Assembly (NCBI RefSeq): GCF_019703515.2
Contig: NC_059349.1
Span: 27,586,744 to 27,650,743 of the forward strand
From: Myxocyprinus asiaticus
Taxonomy: Eukaryota; Chordata; Actinopteri; Cypriniformes; Catostomidae
Direction: 5' to 3'
DNA: 64,000 nt
The position numbers were made by a program, and so were the translations under genes. The notes under the pieces were generated by a model. It saw nothing but the letters and a program-made list of their open reading frames with translations, made no database searches and was not told where the DNA came from. Shown piece by piece: positions 1 to 11,403 of this stretch (positions within the stretch are counted from its first letter, which is position 1; each line of letters opens with the position of its first letter).

Positions 1-2150
1 CTGAAGTTGAAACCCTGACCCAACAACTTGACCTCACCAAAGATGAGCTTGAACACCAGAAAACGGGGGAGCTTGAAACAGGCTGACACAGTTTACAACA
101 GTCTCACATACAGCTAAAACAGTCCGACATAGTTCGAACTGTTCTTACAGCACACCTTTAACACACCCAACCACTATAGGGAAATATCAAACTGTTTTCC
201 TCATAGATAATGCACCCAACATTACTTTAAGGTAATCAAAAACCTTAGCTACCCTACACTAAGTTCATACAAGGTCACACTAACCACACAACACTGGTTA
301 TGTTAACTTACACATTATGATAGGAAACATTCAACAGGCAAAATGCTAAAGCTAATCCAATTAGCCAGCAAGAAAGTCAATGGCACTGTATCAGGATTGA
401 CTCCTTATGCTTTTAGTTCATGAGCCACCATGAATTTATAGAGCATTCAGAAAGCCAAAAGCGAATAAGACATTTATCTGTGATATGCCATGATAATGTG
501 GACAAAAAATAGTCCCAGCTAAATTGAAGGAACTTACCACGTTACGCTACACAATTGAACCATGCGGATCAATTTCCAAAAGAACGCAATCCTTCAAGTT
601 TATGATTTGGCCTCCGGTACTTCCCGAGTGAAGAGTGTCAAACAAAACTCAATTCTTCTGGTTTTAAATGGGTACTCCTTCACCCTTGGTTCTGAATTGC
701 GACAGAAACGAGGCGGAAGGAATTCACCTAACTGAACTGACTCTACTCGATTCAATTTCACAAATGATCACTCGTATTCATGATGCTTCACCCCAATCAA
801 AAATCAAATTACTATTTACTAAAGATAATTAAAGATGACTCTAAAACATGAACAATCATAGAAGACTCCAAATAGCACCAAAACATCTCAAGATTCATCT
901 GAACACCTACTGAATAATTAATTATTCTGCACCAGTGCTTTAGCTTTGAAGGAGGTGTTGTCTTGTTTTTTGTTTGTGTTTGTCTGCTGCTGCTTCCTAT
1001 GCTCCAGCGATCGTCAATGCCCACATTTCGACCATTTCCGCTCGAAGGGGAGGATATGTATTATCTCATAGGCAGAAGAAAATATTAATTTCCATGCTGA
1101 AGGAACTTAATAAAAAAAAAAAGAACATCAGATTTACACAAATGTCCTATGAGAAAATTCAGCTTGGAGCCATTAAGTCTACGGCCGCGACATCTGTTGA
1201 GTGTCAAACTCTTGGAAACAATGAGAGCTTTGTGGACCACCAAGATCCTTTCCTCACACAATACCCTCACATCTAATGGTCATCCATGACATGACCAGCT
1301 AACCACCTTGGCAAAAAGACTGCTTCAGGGCAGAGGTTATGGTCAAAAAAAAGACACAGAGCTAAAGCAGGTTTCCTTTTAAAGACCCTCGTGTTTGCAC
1401 GATTCTAATACTAGGATATCTCATCTTAATCCAGGAAAATTTCACAAAGTCACAGTACTTTGCTGAGTTAACCCTATAAAATGTACAGAATGCATTTGAA
1501 CCCAAAATGTACACAATACCTTGCCTTACTAGATCATTCTGAAAATGACTTTCTGACCTGTGATCACTTTTATAACTGACAAATGAATGATTATAGCCTG
1601 ATGTACCTTTTTAAAATGTGTAGTGATTTGTAATCACTTATAACTGACAAATCGATGATTATAATCTTTAATCTTGTTATTCATGTTATTTTTACTAAGA
1701 ATGGTAACTATTCAGGATAAAACACCTCATGTTTACTATCGTTGAATTCTTTCTGCATTTCAGGAATGTTTAATTAATTTTTGATATTCAGTTGTATCCA
1801 AGATATAAAAGTTCATGATTAAACGTGCTGTTTTGAGCGAGGATTGTAAATCAACTTTGAAAAGGACGGACAAATTGACCATGTGATTCTGAAAAGTCAC
1901 TTCTGATTGGCTCAGGACATCTTTGGGGTGCGGTCCATTTCAGCTCAAAACTTTCCTACAAGGAGAGTCTTGTCTCTTCTTCTGCTCTCTTCTCCGCTCT
2001 TCACTTCCTCTGCAGACCTGCATTCTCCGCACTCTTGCCCTTGTGGCTTGCAGCCTCGCCCCGGCATCTCAATTTCCGTACCATGTAGAAGTCCGAGGAA
2101 GCCCTTCTCTCCTCTGCACTACAACACACACAGACATGCCTCATCATCCA
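1..2150 (+). mobile_element. LTR element, 3' part with LTR-like end
   Basis: Bases 1-50 match 51937-51985 (coiled-coil part of a gag-like region). From about 55 onward the sequence matches 53505-53990 (GAACTGTTCTTACA, ACCCAACCACTATAGG and similar blocks). About 1385-1905 matches 48000-48575 and 54010-54565, which behave as LTRs of the second copy. The end at CATCATCCA (2150) corresponds to the CA end of the copy at 54677. Relative to that copy most of gag is deleted, and about 850 bp between 556 and 1395 is present here but missing there. The left end is cut by the window. No reverse transcriptase is visible. Confidence 0.65.
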
Positions 2151-2450
2151 TCAACGCAACAGACAACAACTATCCACGATCTTAACAGTCCAAAACATTA
2201 TTAAAGCTAATTCCTTACAATAGAAATTGTGAGCGGATACAACGAGACATTGTATTACGATTTTAATGGTGGAGAATTTTATTCAGACAAATAATCTTAT
2301 TATTTGTCCTTTATCTTTCTTATAATGGTTGTCGAACGTGGCTAATTCCATTATGAATTTTCCTACATAATGATATATACCGTGTACATCCACATTAACT
2401 GAAATTCCTACATATAATGATGTAGAATGTGGACAGTTTAGTCTAATTCC
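2151..2450. other. intron sequence, no gene seen
   Basis: AT-rich sequence between an LTR end and Tc1 fragments. It has two related short blocks (cctacataatgata, cctacatataatgatg) but no element I can name. Confidence 0.5.
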
Positions 2451-2451
2451 T

Positions 2452-2852
2452 AACACACATACTGTTCCAACAGTGTGGTGCCTTCATGCATTTGGAAATT
2501 GCTCCCAAGGATGAGCCAGACTTGTGGAGCTCCCAGAAATGTCTGGTGGAACAGTGGGGTAACATCTCGCAGCAAGAACTGGTAAATCTTGTGCAGTCCA
2601 TGAGGAGGAGATGCACTGCAGTACTTAATGCAGCTGGTGGCCACACCAGATACTGACTGTTACTTTTGATTTTGACCAGCCCCCTTTGTTCAGGGACACA
2701 TTATTCAATTTCTGTTTGTCACATGTCTGTGAAACTTGTTCAGTTTATAGTCTTAGTTGAATCTTTATGTTCATACAAATATTTAAAAATGTTAAGTTTG
2801 CTGAAAATAAAAGCAGTTGAAAGTGAGAGGATGTTTCTTTTTTTGCTGAGTT
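2452..2852. mobile_element. mosaic fragment of two Tc1 families
   Basis: 2452-2521 resembles 55530-55604, the helix-turn-helix part of a minus-strand Tc1 transposase (KSGSSLGAISKC on the minus strand). From about 2525 it switches to the plus-strand C-terminus of a different Tc1 family (VEQWGNISQQEL, then LVQSMRRRCTAVLNAAGGHT and a stop at 2656). That family is the one at 26288-27590. It then runs to a right terminal repeat ending TTTGCTGAGTT at 2852 followed by TA. It is not a functional element. Confidence 0.65.
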
Positions 2853-2884
2853 TATATATATATATATGTATGTGTAAGTATGTA

Positions 2885-3160
2885 CACTACCAGTCAAAAC
2901 TTTTGAAACACATGACTGAAATGTTTCTCATGATCTTAAAAATCTTTTGATCTGAAGGCATATGCTTAAATGTTTTAAATTAGTTTTGTAGACAAAAATA
3001 AAATTGTGCCACCATATTATTTTATTTCATTACAAAACTAAAATTTAATTTAGTTTTTGAAATTGATGACTTGGACCAAATAATAAAGAAAAGCAGCCAA
3101 TAAGTGCACAACATAGATGGGAACTCCTTCAGTACTGTTTAAAAAGCATCCCAGGGTGAT
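2885..3160. mobile_element. MITE half, Tc1-type terminal sequence
   Basis: It starts CACTACCAGTCAAAACTTTT after a TA dinucleotide. It matches the reverse complement of about 24300-24606, the right half of a complete MITE later in the window. The second half is missing and a TG tract follows directly. Confidence 0.6.
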
Positions 3161-3164
3161 CTAT

Positions 3165-3198
<34 letters not shown>

Positions 3199-3236
3199 AT
3201 GTATGTATGTATGTATGTATGTATGTATGTATGTTC
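3165..3236. repeat. (TG)n and (TATG)n microsatellite
   Basis: About 14 TG units, a short break (cgca), then about nine TATG units. It lies directly after the half MITE. Open frames here are repeat artefacts. Confidence 0.9.
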
Positions 3237-4850
3237 GTATACTGCCCCCATTGAGCGAGTCAAAAGCGACTGTGGCAAAGAACTCAAAACTCCATAAGAT
3301 GAAGATAATGGAGAAAAATAACCTTGGGGGAAACCAGTTCCCCTCTGGCTAAACAGCATGAATATAATGCCAATATTAGTTATCTGTGTGCAATACAAAA
3401 ACTCAGTTTACTATTGATATGTTGGTAGCCAAATCTGCATAGTATTTGATGGCTACATACTCTGATTTCTTACCCTCAGTCCTGATAGATGAATCCATCT
3501 AGTCATAGTACAGTATATAAAATGTGAAGTAAATAAAGTACAGTAAATAAAATTTTTTTGTGTCACTGAATATTTAGTCACCATAGTAGTGAGGAAGTTT
3601 AGTGAGAGTCACCTGTGGAACTAGGCTGGAACTCTTCTTTCTCTTACTCTTCATCAGCGTGTCAGTCCTTCTTTCCAAATCTTCCTCTCCTACCAACTCT
3701 ATCTCCTCACCTTCCACTTCACTTCTCTTACACAGCTGAAGGAAAGGACAGGCCAGATAGTGGCAGGATAATTTGTTTTGTTTATCGGTGTCTGCAGGGG
3801 CATGCAGATGGAGGTGCAGGAAGATAGACATCACAGGAAATGAAGTGCATTTGTGACACATCTCAGCGTAGAGTGACAGCTCTTGAATGGGGAGACCTTT
3901 CACATGAAGGGTGACATTCCCATTGCTGCAAGACCTGAGGGCCACAAACCTCTTCAGTATGCCTCCTGACCTGCCAATCACACAGCAAAAGACAGAGAAA
4001 TTGAGAAAGAAGCTCTTGGAATGAGAGCCACATTCAATTTTGTCCTCCTTTAGGTTCTGTGAGCTTCAGTGCTGCTTTGGGATCAGCACTTTCTGTTTTA
4101 CGATTACTCTCGTTGACTTGGCTTTAACACAGCAGTTAGCGCTGTGAACTCAAAATTAAGCTTGAAACCTGTAAATTCCTTCTCCCGTTTTTTGCTAGTG
4201 TACAGAGATTAGTTTGTAGCACAGTGCCTGTTCTATTCAGACTGATTAAGAGGGCATGATGGGATGATTGAAAGCCTGAAACAAGGCTGTTTAACTACTG
4301 TTGAAGGGATAGTACACCCTCAAGGCCCAGGTATACTTAGTTTTTGCACGTTCCGGATCGCCCTCGCCCATTCAACCGCGGTGCCTTTGAGTATACTTTA
4401 GTATACAATAGGAACACCTTCGACACAAGCACACTACTGCTTTGTGACACTCTTTTACTACTGTCAATGGCCAGCGCATGCGCAGACAATGCGCTCAGAC
4501 GAGGACCACGTGCACGTGTCAAGAACCTAGGCAGCAGCTGTGCTGATGACGCAATTTGCGTGGACTGGTACAGTATGTAACATGGTGTCTAACTGTCTTA
4601 GAGAAACATACACATCACCCAGTTTTACTTTATGAACACCTCTCTGTCTAGCCGAAAATGCATTGGTGCTGAATTATGGCTAACAGTTGAGCGTGATAGT
4701 CTGTGAAAATGAGTCAGTGTCTTAAAATAGAGAAGCACCATAGCCCAAAACATGGTCTCATCAGCAAAGCTCAATGATCTTATTCTCCCATGTTTATGGC
4801 CTCCCAGACAGGAAGACAACAAGTTTCCTATGAATCATAAAAAAATGGGG
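3237..4850. other. intron sequence, mostly unassigned
   Basis: Apart from the minus-strand frame at 3574-3970 I see no gene. Around 4305 the phrase gaagggatagtacaccctca resembles the end of a common fish MITE (GGGATAGTTCACCC), and two imperfect copies of TATACTT...TATAC occur near 4332-4410. Nothing else is assignable. Confidence 0.45.
3574..3970 (-). CDS. unrecognised open frame, possible antisense terminal exon or relic
   Basis: On the minus strand an acceptor-like tgtgattggcag precedes a frame of about 131 codons ending in TAA near 3574. It reads GGILKRFVALRSCSNGNVTL at the start, has a His/Cys-containing middle (CHKC, HLHLHA) and an acidic then basic end (EGEEIELVGEED, KSKRKKSSS). I recognise no family. 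The composition looks more protein-like than most chance frames nearby, but I see no nearby minus-strand poly(A) signal and no partner exon. It may be a gene relic or chance. Confidence 0.25.
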
Positions 4851-4873
4851 AAGTCAAGCAGCACATGATTTTT
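4851..4873. repeat. target-site duplication of the L1 insertion, left copy
   Basis: These 23 bases recur at 11381-11403 with one mismatch (g at 4858, t at 11388). The copies flank the minus-strand L1, so its poly(A) end lies at the left and its 5' end at the right. Confidence 0.85.
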
Positions 4874-4997
4874 AATTTTTTTTGTTATAGAATTTTTTGT
4901 TACAAATTGCATTTTACAATTTATACCACCCCACCCACCATATACAACCCTACCCACCCCCAGAAGAGCAATCCCCAATCAGAACAACAGGACTTAC

Positions 4998-5036
4998 ATA
5001 CATGAATCTATCTATCTGTCTGTCTGTCTGTCTATC
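4998..5036. repeat. (TCTG/TCTA)n microsatellite
   Basis: Tetranucleotide run in the 3' part of the L1 insertion. Confidence 0.8.
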
Positions 5037-5693
5037 TACATGCAAAAATACATGCATAATTGAAATGATAAAAAAAAAGTATATATATACCTCCACTCAA
5101 TCCACGTCTAAGGTTTGTAAATCATTAAAAAAATGTAATAAATTGTTGCCATTTTTCCAAGAAAGATTCGCCCCTACCTCTGATATTGTACTTAATTTTT
5201 TCAAGTAAAAAAAAAAAAAAGGCCAAGATAACAGTATTCTGCACCTAGCGAGAAGGGTTGCAAAAGCCACGGCGTCGGCCTGTCTACGGCTTAAAGGCTG
5301 AGACCGAGATGAAACACCAAAGACTGCAATCAAAGGGCAAACAACTAACTTGACCCCTAGGACGTCAGAAACTATCGTAAAGAAAGAATTCCAAAAGTTT
5401 TGCAACTTGGGACAAAATACAAACATATGGCTAAGGTTACATGGTGAAAGTTTACATTTATCACACACATCTGAAACATTGGGATATATTTTAGAAAGTT
5501 TTGTCTTCGAGAGATGAGCTCTGTAAATGGTTTTAAATTGTATAAAGCTAAGTCTAGCACACGAAGTGGTGGTACGTACATTGTCTAATACTCTACTCCA
5601 GTAGTCATCCTCAAACTCTAAGTCAAGTTCCTCTTCCCAAGCCCTGATAGTTTTAATGCTGAGAATTATGCTTTGACAAGATAACTGCATATA

Positions 5694-6940
5694 CACTATA
5701 TTGCCAAAAGTATTCGCTCACCCATCCAAATAATTGAATTCAGGTGTTCCAATCACTTCCATGGCCACAGGTGTATAAAATGAAGCACCTAGGCATGCAG
5801 ACTGCTTCTACAAACATTTGTGAAAGAATGGGCCGCTCTCAGGAGCTCAGTGAATTCCAGCGTGGTACTGTGATAGGATGCAACCTGTGCAACAAGTCCA
5901 GTCGTGAAATTTCCTCGCTACTAAATATTCCACAGTCAACTGTCAGTGGTATTATAACAAAGTGGAAGCGATTGGGAATGACAGCAACTCAGCAACGAAG
6001 TGGTAGGCCACGTAAAATGACAGAGCGGGGTCAGCGGATGCTGAGGCGCATAGTGCGCAGAGGTCGCCAACTTTCTGCAGAGTCAATCGCTACAGACCTC
6101 CAAAGTTCATGTGGCCTTCAGATTAGCTCAAGAACAGTGCGTAGAGAGCTTCATGGAATGGGTTTCCATGGCCGAGCAGCTGCATCCAAGCCATACATCA
6201 CCAAGTGCAATGCAAAGCGTAGGATGCAGTGGTGTAAAGCACGCCGCCACTGGACTCTAGAGCAGTGGAGACACGTTCTCTGGAGTGATGAATCATGCTT
6301 CTCCATCTGGCAATCTGATGGACGAGTCTGGGTTTGGCGGTTGCCAGGAGAACGGTACTTGTCTGACTGCATTGTGCCAGCTGTGAAGTTTGGTGGAGGG
6401 GGGATTATGGTGTGGGGTTGTTTTTCAGGAGCTGGGCTTGGCCCATTAGTTCCAGTGAAAGAAACTCTGAATGCTTCAGCATACCAAGAGATTTTGGACA
6501 ATTCCATGCTCCCAACTTTGTGGGAAAGTTTGGGGATGGCCCCTTCCTGTTCCAACATGACTGCGCACCAGTGCACAAAGCAAGGTCCATAAAGACATGG
6601 ATGAGCGAGTTTGGTGTGGAAGAACTTGACTGGCCTGCACAGAGTCCTGACCTCAACCCGATAGAGCACCTTTGGGATGAATTAGAGCGAAGACTGCGAG
6701 CCAGGCCTTCTCATCCAACATCAGTGTCTGACCTCACAAATGCGCTTCTGGAAGAATGGTCAAAAATTCCCATAAACACACTCCTAAACCTTGTGGAAAG
6801 CCTTCCCGGAAGAGTTGAAGCTGTTATAGCTGCAAAGGGTGGGCCGACATCATATTAAACCCTATGGATTAAGAATGGGATGTCACTTAAGTTCATATGC
6901 GTCTAAAGGCAGATGAGCGAATACTTTTGGCAATATAGTG
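5694..6940 (+). mobile_element. Tc1-like element inside the L1
   Basis: The left end is CACTATATTGCCAAAAGTAT and the right end is the inverted form ATACTTTTGGCAATATAGTG. Both abut a TA (5692-5693, 6941-6942), the Tc1 target duplication. The element is 1,247 bp. It lies in sense orientation against the minus-strand L1 ORF2, so it inserted after the L1 had landed. It carries one transposase gene with a single visible frame break. Confidence 0.92.
5828..6858 (+). pseudogene. Tc1 transposase, one frameshift
   Basis: The start ATG at 5828 gives [20 protein letters not shown]. The N-terminal half has two helix-turn-helix units ([20 protein letters not shown]; later [10 protein letters not shown]) separated by a GRPRK AT-hook-like motif. 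Catalytic residues are visible: the first Asp in LWSDESCFS, the second Asp in FQHDCAPVH and Glu in [14 protein letters not shown], the DD34E pattern of Tc1. The frame changes near 6520 (around LPTLWE), before the second Asp, and the rest continues in another frame to a stop after GGPTSY at 6858. A single break suggests a young copy. Confidence 0.85.
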
Positions 6941-9900
6941 TATCTTTGAGATAATCCCACCCATATGAGGATTCAGTTTAAATGTCTCTTCCCATGTAGA
7001 CTTTGTAGGCAGAGAGGGAAACCCAGAGAACAGAGAGGAGGCACAGTGCCTAATTTGAAAATAATGAAATAGGTGAGAGGGAAGCAGATTAAATGATGAG
7101 GATAATTCAGAAAAATTTGCAAACACATTATTAATGAAAACATGTTCAAAGCATTTCAGACCTTTCTTTTCTCAGAAAGAGAATACAGAATCTGAAAAGG
7201 GAGGAGGAAAGAGATGATTATTACGTATAGGAGCCATGGTTGATGCCGAGGTAAATTTAAAATGATGCCGAAATTGAAAGAATATTTTGAGAGAAGAGCA
7301 TACTATTGGGTTATCTGTGTAATGTGAAAGGGACAAAGGGAGAGAAGAGAACACCATAGCAGGGATAGATGTTGAAATACAAGACTGAGCTTCTACGTGG
7401 CACCATGGCAAAGAGGAGGCCTGTACCCAGAACACCAATTTCTGAATATTTGCCACCCAATAATAATACATAATGTTGGGCAAGGAAAGCCCTCCACTTA
7501 GTTGACTTTTTTGGAGCAAAATTTTGGAAACTCTAGGAGTTTTTCCTGCCCATATAAAAGAGGAGATTAATTGGTCTGTATTCTTGAAGAAAGATTTGGG
7601 TAGAAACAAAGGAATAGCTTGAAAGAGGTAAAGAAATTTTGGGAGAATGTTCATTTTTACAGCGTTTATCCTACCTAGTGGAGATAATGGAAGAGCTGCC
7701 CATCTTAAAAAAAAAAAAAAGCTGACTTCATGTATGAAACTAAAGGTGTAAAATTTGCTGCCTTTAAGGCAGAATAAGAAAGGGTAACATTAACACCAAG
7801 ATACTAGGATTTAGAACTCTTTAAGTGGAAAGGTATGTCATTCTGTTTTAGTTTTTGGCCAGATTGATCTATGGGTAAACATTCACTCTTTTGTAAGTTC
7901 AGTTTATACCCAGAAAATTTCCCAAATCATCTAATAGACGTACTATCTCAGGAATAGATGCAATTGGATCGGTAATGTAGAGTAATAAGTCGTCAGCATT
8001 TAAGGCTAATTTATATTTAATTCCCTTGCGGATTATAACCTGAAATACAGGAAGTGTTCTAAGCATAATTGAAAGGGGCTCAATAGCTATGGCAAAAAGT
8101 AATGGGGATAGGGGGCATCCCTGGTGCATACCCCGTGATAAAGTAAAATATTCAGATTTAACATTGTTAGTATAAATTGAAGCTTGAGGGTCAGCATATA
8201 ATAAACGTACCCATGAAATCAATCCATCCCCAAAACCGAATTCCTCCAGTACCCAAAAAAATAAACCCATTCTATCCTATCAAATGCCTTTTCGGCGTCT
8301 AATGAAATGATCACCTCAGAGGAGCTACTATTTTGTCTTGAGTATAAAATATTAAAAAGTGTACAGATATTAGAAAATGAATACCGTCGTTTTATAAATC
8401 CGGTTTGTTCCTCTGAGATAATACTAGGAAGTATTGCCTCTAAACGAGAGGCCAAAAGTTTGGCTATAATCTTAACATCAACATTGAGGAGGCTAATAGG
8501 TCTGTATGAGTTACTAATGTTGGGTCCTTCCCATCTTTAAGTAATAGAGTTATAGATGCTTGTCTCAATGTTGGGGGCAACCTACCTAGCTCTAAGGATT
8601 CCTTAAATACAGACAAAAGAAGTGGGGCCAATTTAGCATGAAATTTCTTATAAAATTCGGAAGGCAGCTCGTCTGGGCCAGGGGATTTCTTAGATTGCAA
8701 CGAATTAATTGACTTGATAATCTCCTCTAAGGTAATGGGTCTATCAAGTTCAGATGCTAAAAGAGAATCAACCTTAGGTAAGTTAATATGCTCAAGAAAT
8801 TGGTTAATTTCTTCTGAATGGTCAGAAGCCTCAGTTTTGTACAGAGAGGAGTAAACATTTTTAAGAGTAAAATTAATTTCCACAGGATCTGAGGTTAGTG
8901 CGCCACCGGGCTGCGCAATTTGAGTATAGCGCGAAGCCGCTCGGCTGTGAAGCTGGTGGGCCAGGAGTCAACCGACCTTATCCCCATATTCATAGTAATT
9001 GCCACGTGTGTGTAACAAAAGTCTCTCTGCCTCACCTGTGGATAACAGATTGAATTCTGCCTGCATATTAAGCCTTTGTTTATGTAGCTCAGGAGTCAGG
9101 TTATGAGCATATTGGTCATCTAAAGCTTGAATATTGTCAGATAATTTTTTTATCCTATTCCTGTATGAACATAAGCAGAGTAAGAGATTATCTGTCCTCT
9201 TAAAGCCTTCAAAGTTTCCCCAAAGTAAGTTAAGATTAGTAAGGAGAAAATCATCTATTGAATTAGAAATATATTCACAAAATGCTGAATCAGATAGAAG
9301 CAAAGAATTGAACCTCCAGGGCGGTCGAGGAGTGTGATATGAAAATAAAAGAATGTCAATACTTAGAGGGGCATGGTCTGAAATAACAATGGGCAGATAT
9401 TCAGAGTTTACAACATGAGGAATTAGAGAACTATTGATAAAAAAAATAATCTATACGAGAGAAAGATTGATGGACATACGAGTAGAATTAATATTTTCTC
9501 GCTGTGGGATTAAAGAGTCTCCATGGGTCAATGTAACCATTCTGAACCATAAACTCAGAAAATATCTTTGACATGGCAGAGGGAACTTTCATAACAGTAC
9601 TTGATTTATCCAAATCTGGATCAATAACACAGTTTAAATCTCCCCCAAATATCAAAAGATGTGTGTTTAGAGCTGGGATCTTTGACCACAAATTCTGAGC
9701 AAAGAGAGTATTATCAAAGTTTGGGGCATATACATTTACCAAAACTACTGGTGTTTGTGAAATTTCCCCTTTCACAATTACAAATCTACCATTCACATCA
9801 GAAATAACATTGTCAATAGAAAAAGGCACAGTTTTATTAATAAAAATGGCAACTCCTCTAGACCTGGAATCAAAGTTGGAATGAAACATATGTGATGTCC

Positions 9901-10409
9901 AGCGAGTTTGGAGTCTGCATTGATCCTTGAGGCGCAGATGAGTTTCCTGGAGGAATACAACGTCAGGTTTTTGTAGTTTTAAATGTGTCCAAATTTTGGA
10001 TCTTTTAATGGGACCATTCCTTTCACATTCCAACTCAAGAATCTAACTGAGCTTCTGGTATTGTCCATCAAGTTAGGTTAATATATAAGTAGAGAGGGGG
10101 CCACAAGCGAAGGAGGAAAAAAGAAAAAGGGGGTAAATAAATAAATTGGGGAAAAACCACCCACCATCCTTCCCCTCACCCTACCCTGAACATCACTCAA
10201 TTTCTTCTCTCCATTCCCAAACAATGGAGGCAGAACACCAAAACTCTGGAACATCCGATGCTCGTAAACCATATCTATTCGCATCTATGTCGCATGAAGT
10301 AATTCCTGAACATATGGAGTAACATAGACACTCGGTTAACAGTTATCAGTTATCAGAGTACAATTGCTTATAAAATGGTGTCCTTTGCATAATTATCTCT
10401 ACAAGATAC

Positions 10410-11228
10410 CTAGGATGTTGAATACTGTTCGTTAAACCATCGCTGTGCTTCTTTGGGGCAGTCAAAATGAAGCTTCTCATCGCCGAGGTCAATCAGCAGG
10501 CAAGCGGGGAATCTAAGAGAGAACCACACGTTCTTCTCACGCAGGCCATTTCTCACAGCTGTAAATACCGCCCTCCTCTTAGCGACGCTGGAGTTGAAAT
10601 CAGGGAAATGAAGACCTTACGGCTCTGATAGAAGACTTGGTTCCAATTCCCACGCCAAACAGCCTTTTCTTTGTCGTTAAAGTAGTGAAACTGCACGATC
10701 ATCACTCTAGGCCTTTGATTCTCCCGGTCAGCTGAAGGCGCAGGGCCAATAAGGTGCGCTCTATCCAGCAGCGGGGGAGTTGATCTGAGCACATCCTGGA
10801 AAAATTGTGACATAAACGTAACCGGATCGCTCCCTTCTGCTCGCTCCGGGATGCCGATGACCTGAAGATTGCAAAGCCGAGAGCGTGACTCCAAGTCCTC
10901 CACTTTGTCGGTGAGTTGTTTGTTAGCCGAATTCAACTTTAGCACCGCCTGTTCCAGTGCTACAATGCGGTCACTGTAGTCGTTCAAGTGCTGATTAAGC
11001 CCGTCAGTGTGCCGTCCTTGTGACTCTATGCTTGATTTAAAACTCTCAAAAGACACAACAACTGGGGCAAGAGCGGAGTCAGTGGCTGCTTTTACCTGTT
11101 CTGCGATGGTAGATGATAGCTCGGAGATCAGAGTGGCACGGAGATTTTCCAGAGCCAACGGCAGCTTGTCGCCATGACTCTGTCATGGTCGCTGATGATT
11201 TAAGTTTCCGTTGCCTTTCAGAAGCCAT
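10410..11228 (-). pseudogene. L1 ORF1 protein, frame-broken
   Basis: The likely start is MASERQRKLKSS at 11228. After about 22 residues the frame shifts near 11160, and the continuing frame reads LENLRATLISELSSTIAEQV. A long heptad-like coiled coil follows (RIVALEQAVLKLNSANKQ, LEDLESRSR region). Next comes an RRM-like core (NLQVIGIPERAEGSDPVTFM, RPRVMIVQFHYFNDKE), then a second frame break near 10560 and a C-terminal part ending at a stop at 10410-10412. Coiled coil plus RRM and CTD is the standard L1 ORF1p layout, an RNA-binding trimeric chaperone. Two breaks mean no full-length product. Confidence 0.75.
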
Positions 11229-11380
11229 AAATCTTTCCAAGCTACAATCTTTGAGTAATTTAAAAAAAAAGAAACCACCAAGTGTGTTAAAAGCTTCAGG
11301 TAGCCTGAAAGATATAATTGAAAGACAAAATGCTCGGGAGCTCACTTCACGCACGTCTTCTCACTCACATGCTCAGCCGG

Positions 11381-11403
11381 AAGTCAATCAGCACATGATT
11401 TTT
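11381..11403. repeat. target-site duplication of the L1 insertion, right copy
   Basis: It matches 4851-4873 at 22 of 23 bases and marks the 5' end of the minus-strand L1 at 11380. Confidence 0.85.

Larger units (their letters stand above)
5097..10068 (-). pseudogene. L1 ORF2: endonuclease and reverse transcriptase, degenerate
   Basis: The apurinic-type endonuclease lies at about 10033-9488, with KPDVVFLQETHL, VNVYAPN and GGDLNCV motifs. The reverse transcriptase lies at about 8883-7899: SPGPDELPSEFYK, EEQTGFIKRR, IISLDAEKAFDRIEW, RGMHQGCPLSPLLF, and NADDLLLY where a YADD box is expected. Thumb and later parts follow at 7654-7172 (SSFIWAGKTPRVSK). After a Tc1 insertion the C-terminus at 5696-5097 has a CxxC...HxxxxC Cys/His cluster (CDKCKLSPCNLSHMFVFC). 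Frameshifts separate several of these blocks. The Tyr to Asn change in the catalytic box and the interruption make it inactive. Confidence 0.82.
4874..11380 (-). mobile_element. full-length L1-type LINE, interrupted by Tc1
   Basis: This minus-strand retrotransposon is bounded by a 23-bp duplication and carries both ORFs. From its 5' end (right) it has a short leader, ORF1 (11228 to 10410), ORF2 with endonuclease, reverse transcriptase and C-terminal Cys-rich region (about 10068 to 5097), and a short A-rich 3' end (seen as T-runs after 4873). A 1.25-kb Tc1 element sits inside ORF2. Without it the L1 is about 5.26 kb, plausible for a fish L1. Both ORFs have frame breaks and the catalytic box is altered, so it is dead. 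Its insertion into an antisense position in a kinase intron is typical of tolerated L1 copies. Confidence 0.88.

Noticed and set aside
974..1276. A 100-codon open frame on the plus strand
   Set aside because: Starts at a non-ATG codon, low-complexity Lys run, no splice context; part of LTR-element internal sequence.
1907..2204. Overlapping open frames of about 90 codons
   Set aside because: Both lie in the pyrimidine-rich end of an LTR; two frames open at once points to composition, not coding.
2222..2242. A stretch close to the bacterial lac operator (AATTGTGAGCGGATA)
   Set aside because: Fifteen matching bases in an AT-rich fish intron with no vector sequence around. The second half of the operator does not match. 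Chance or, less likely, a tiny cloning trace.
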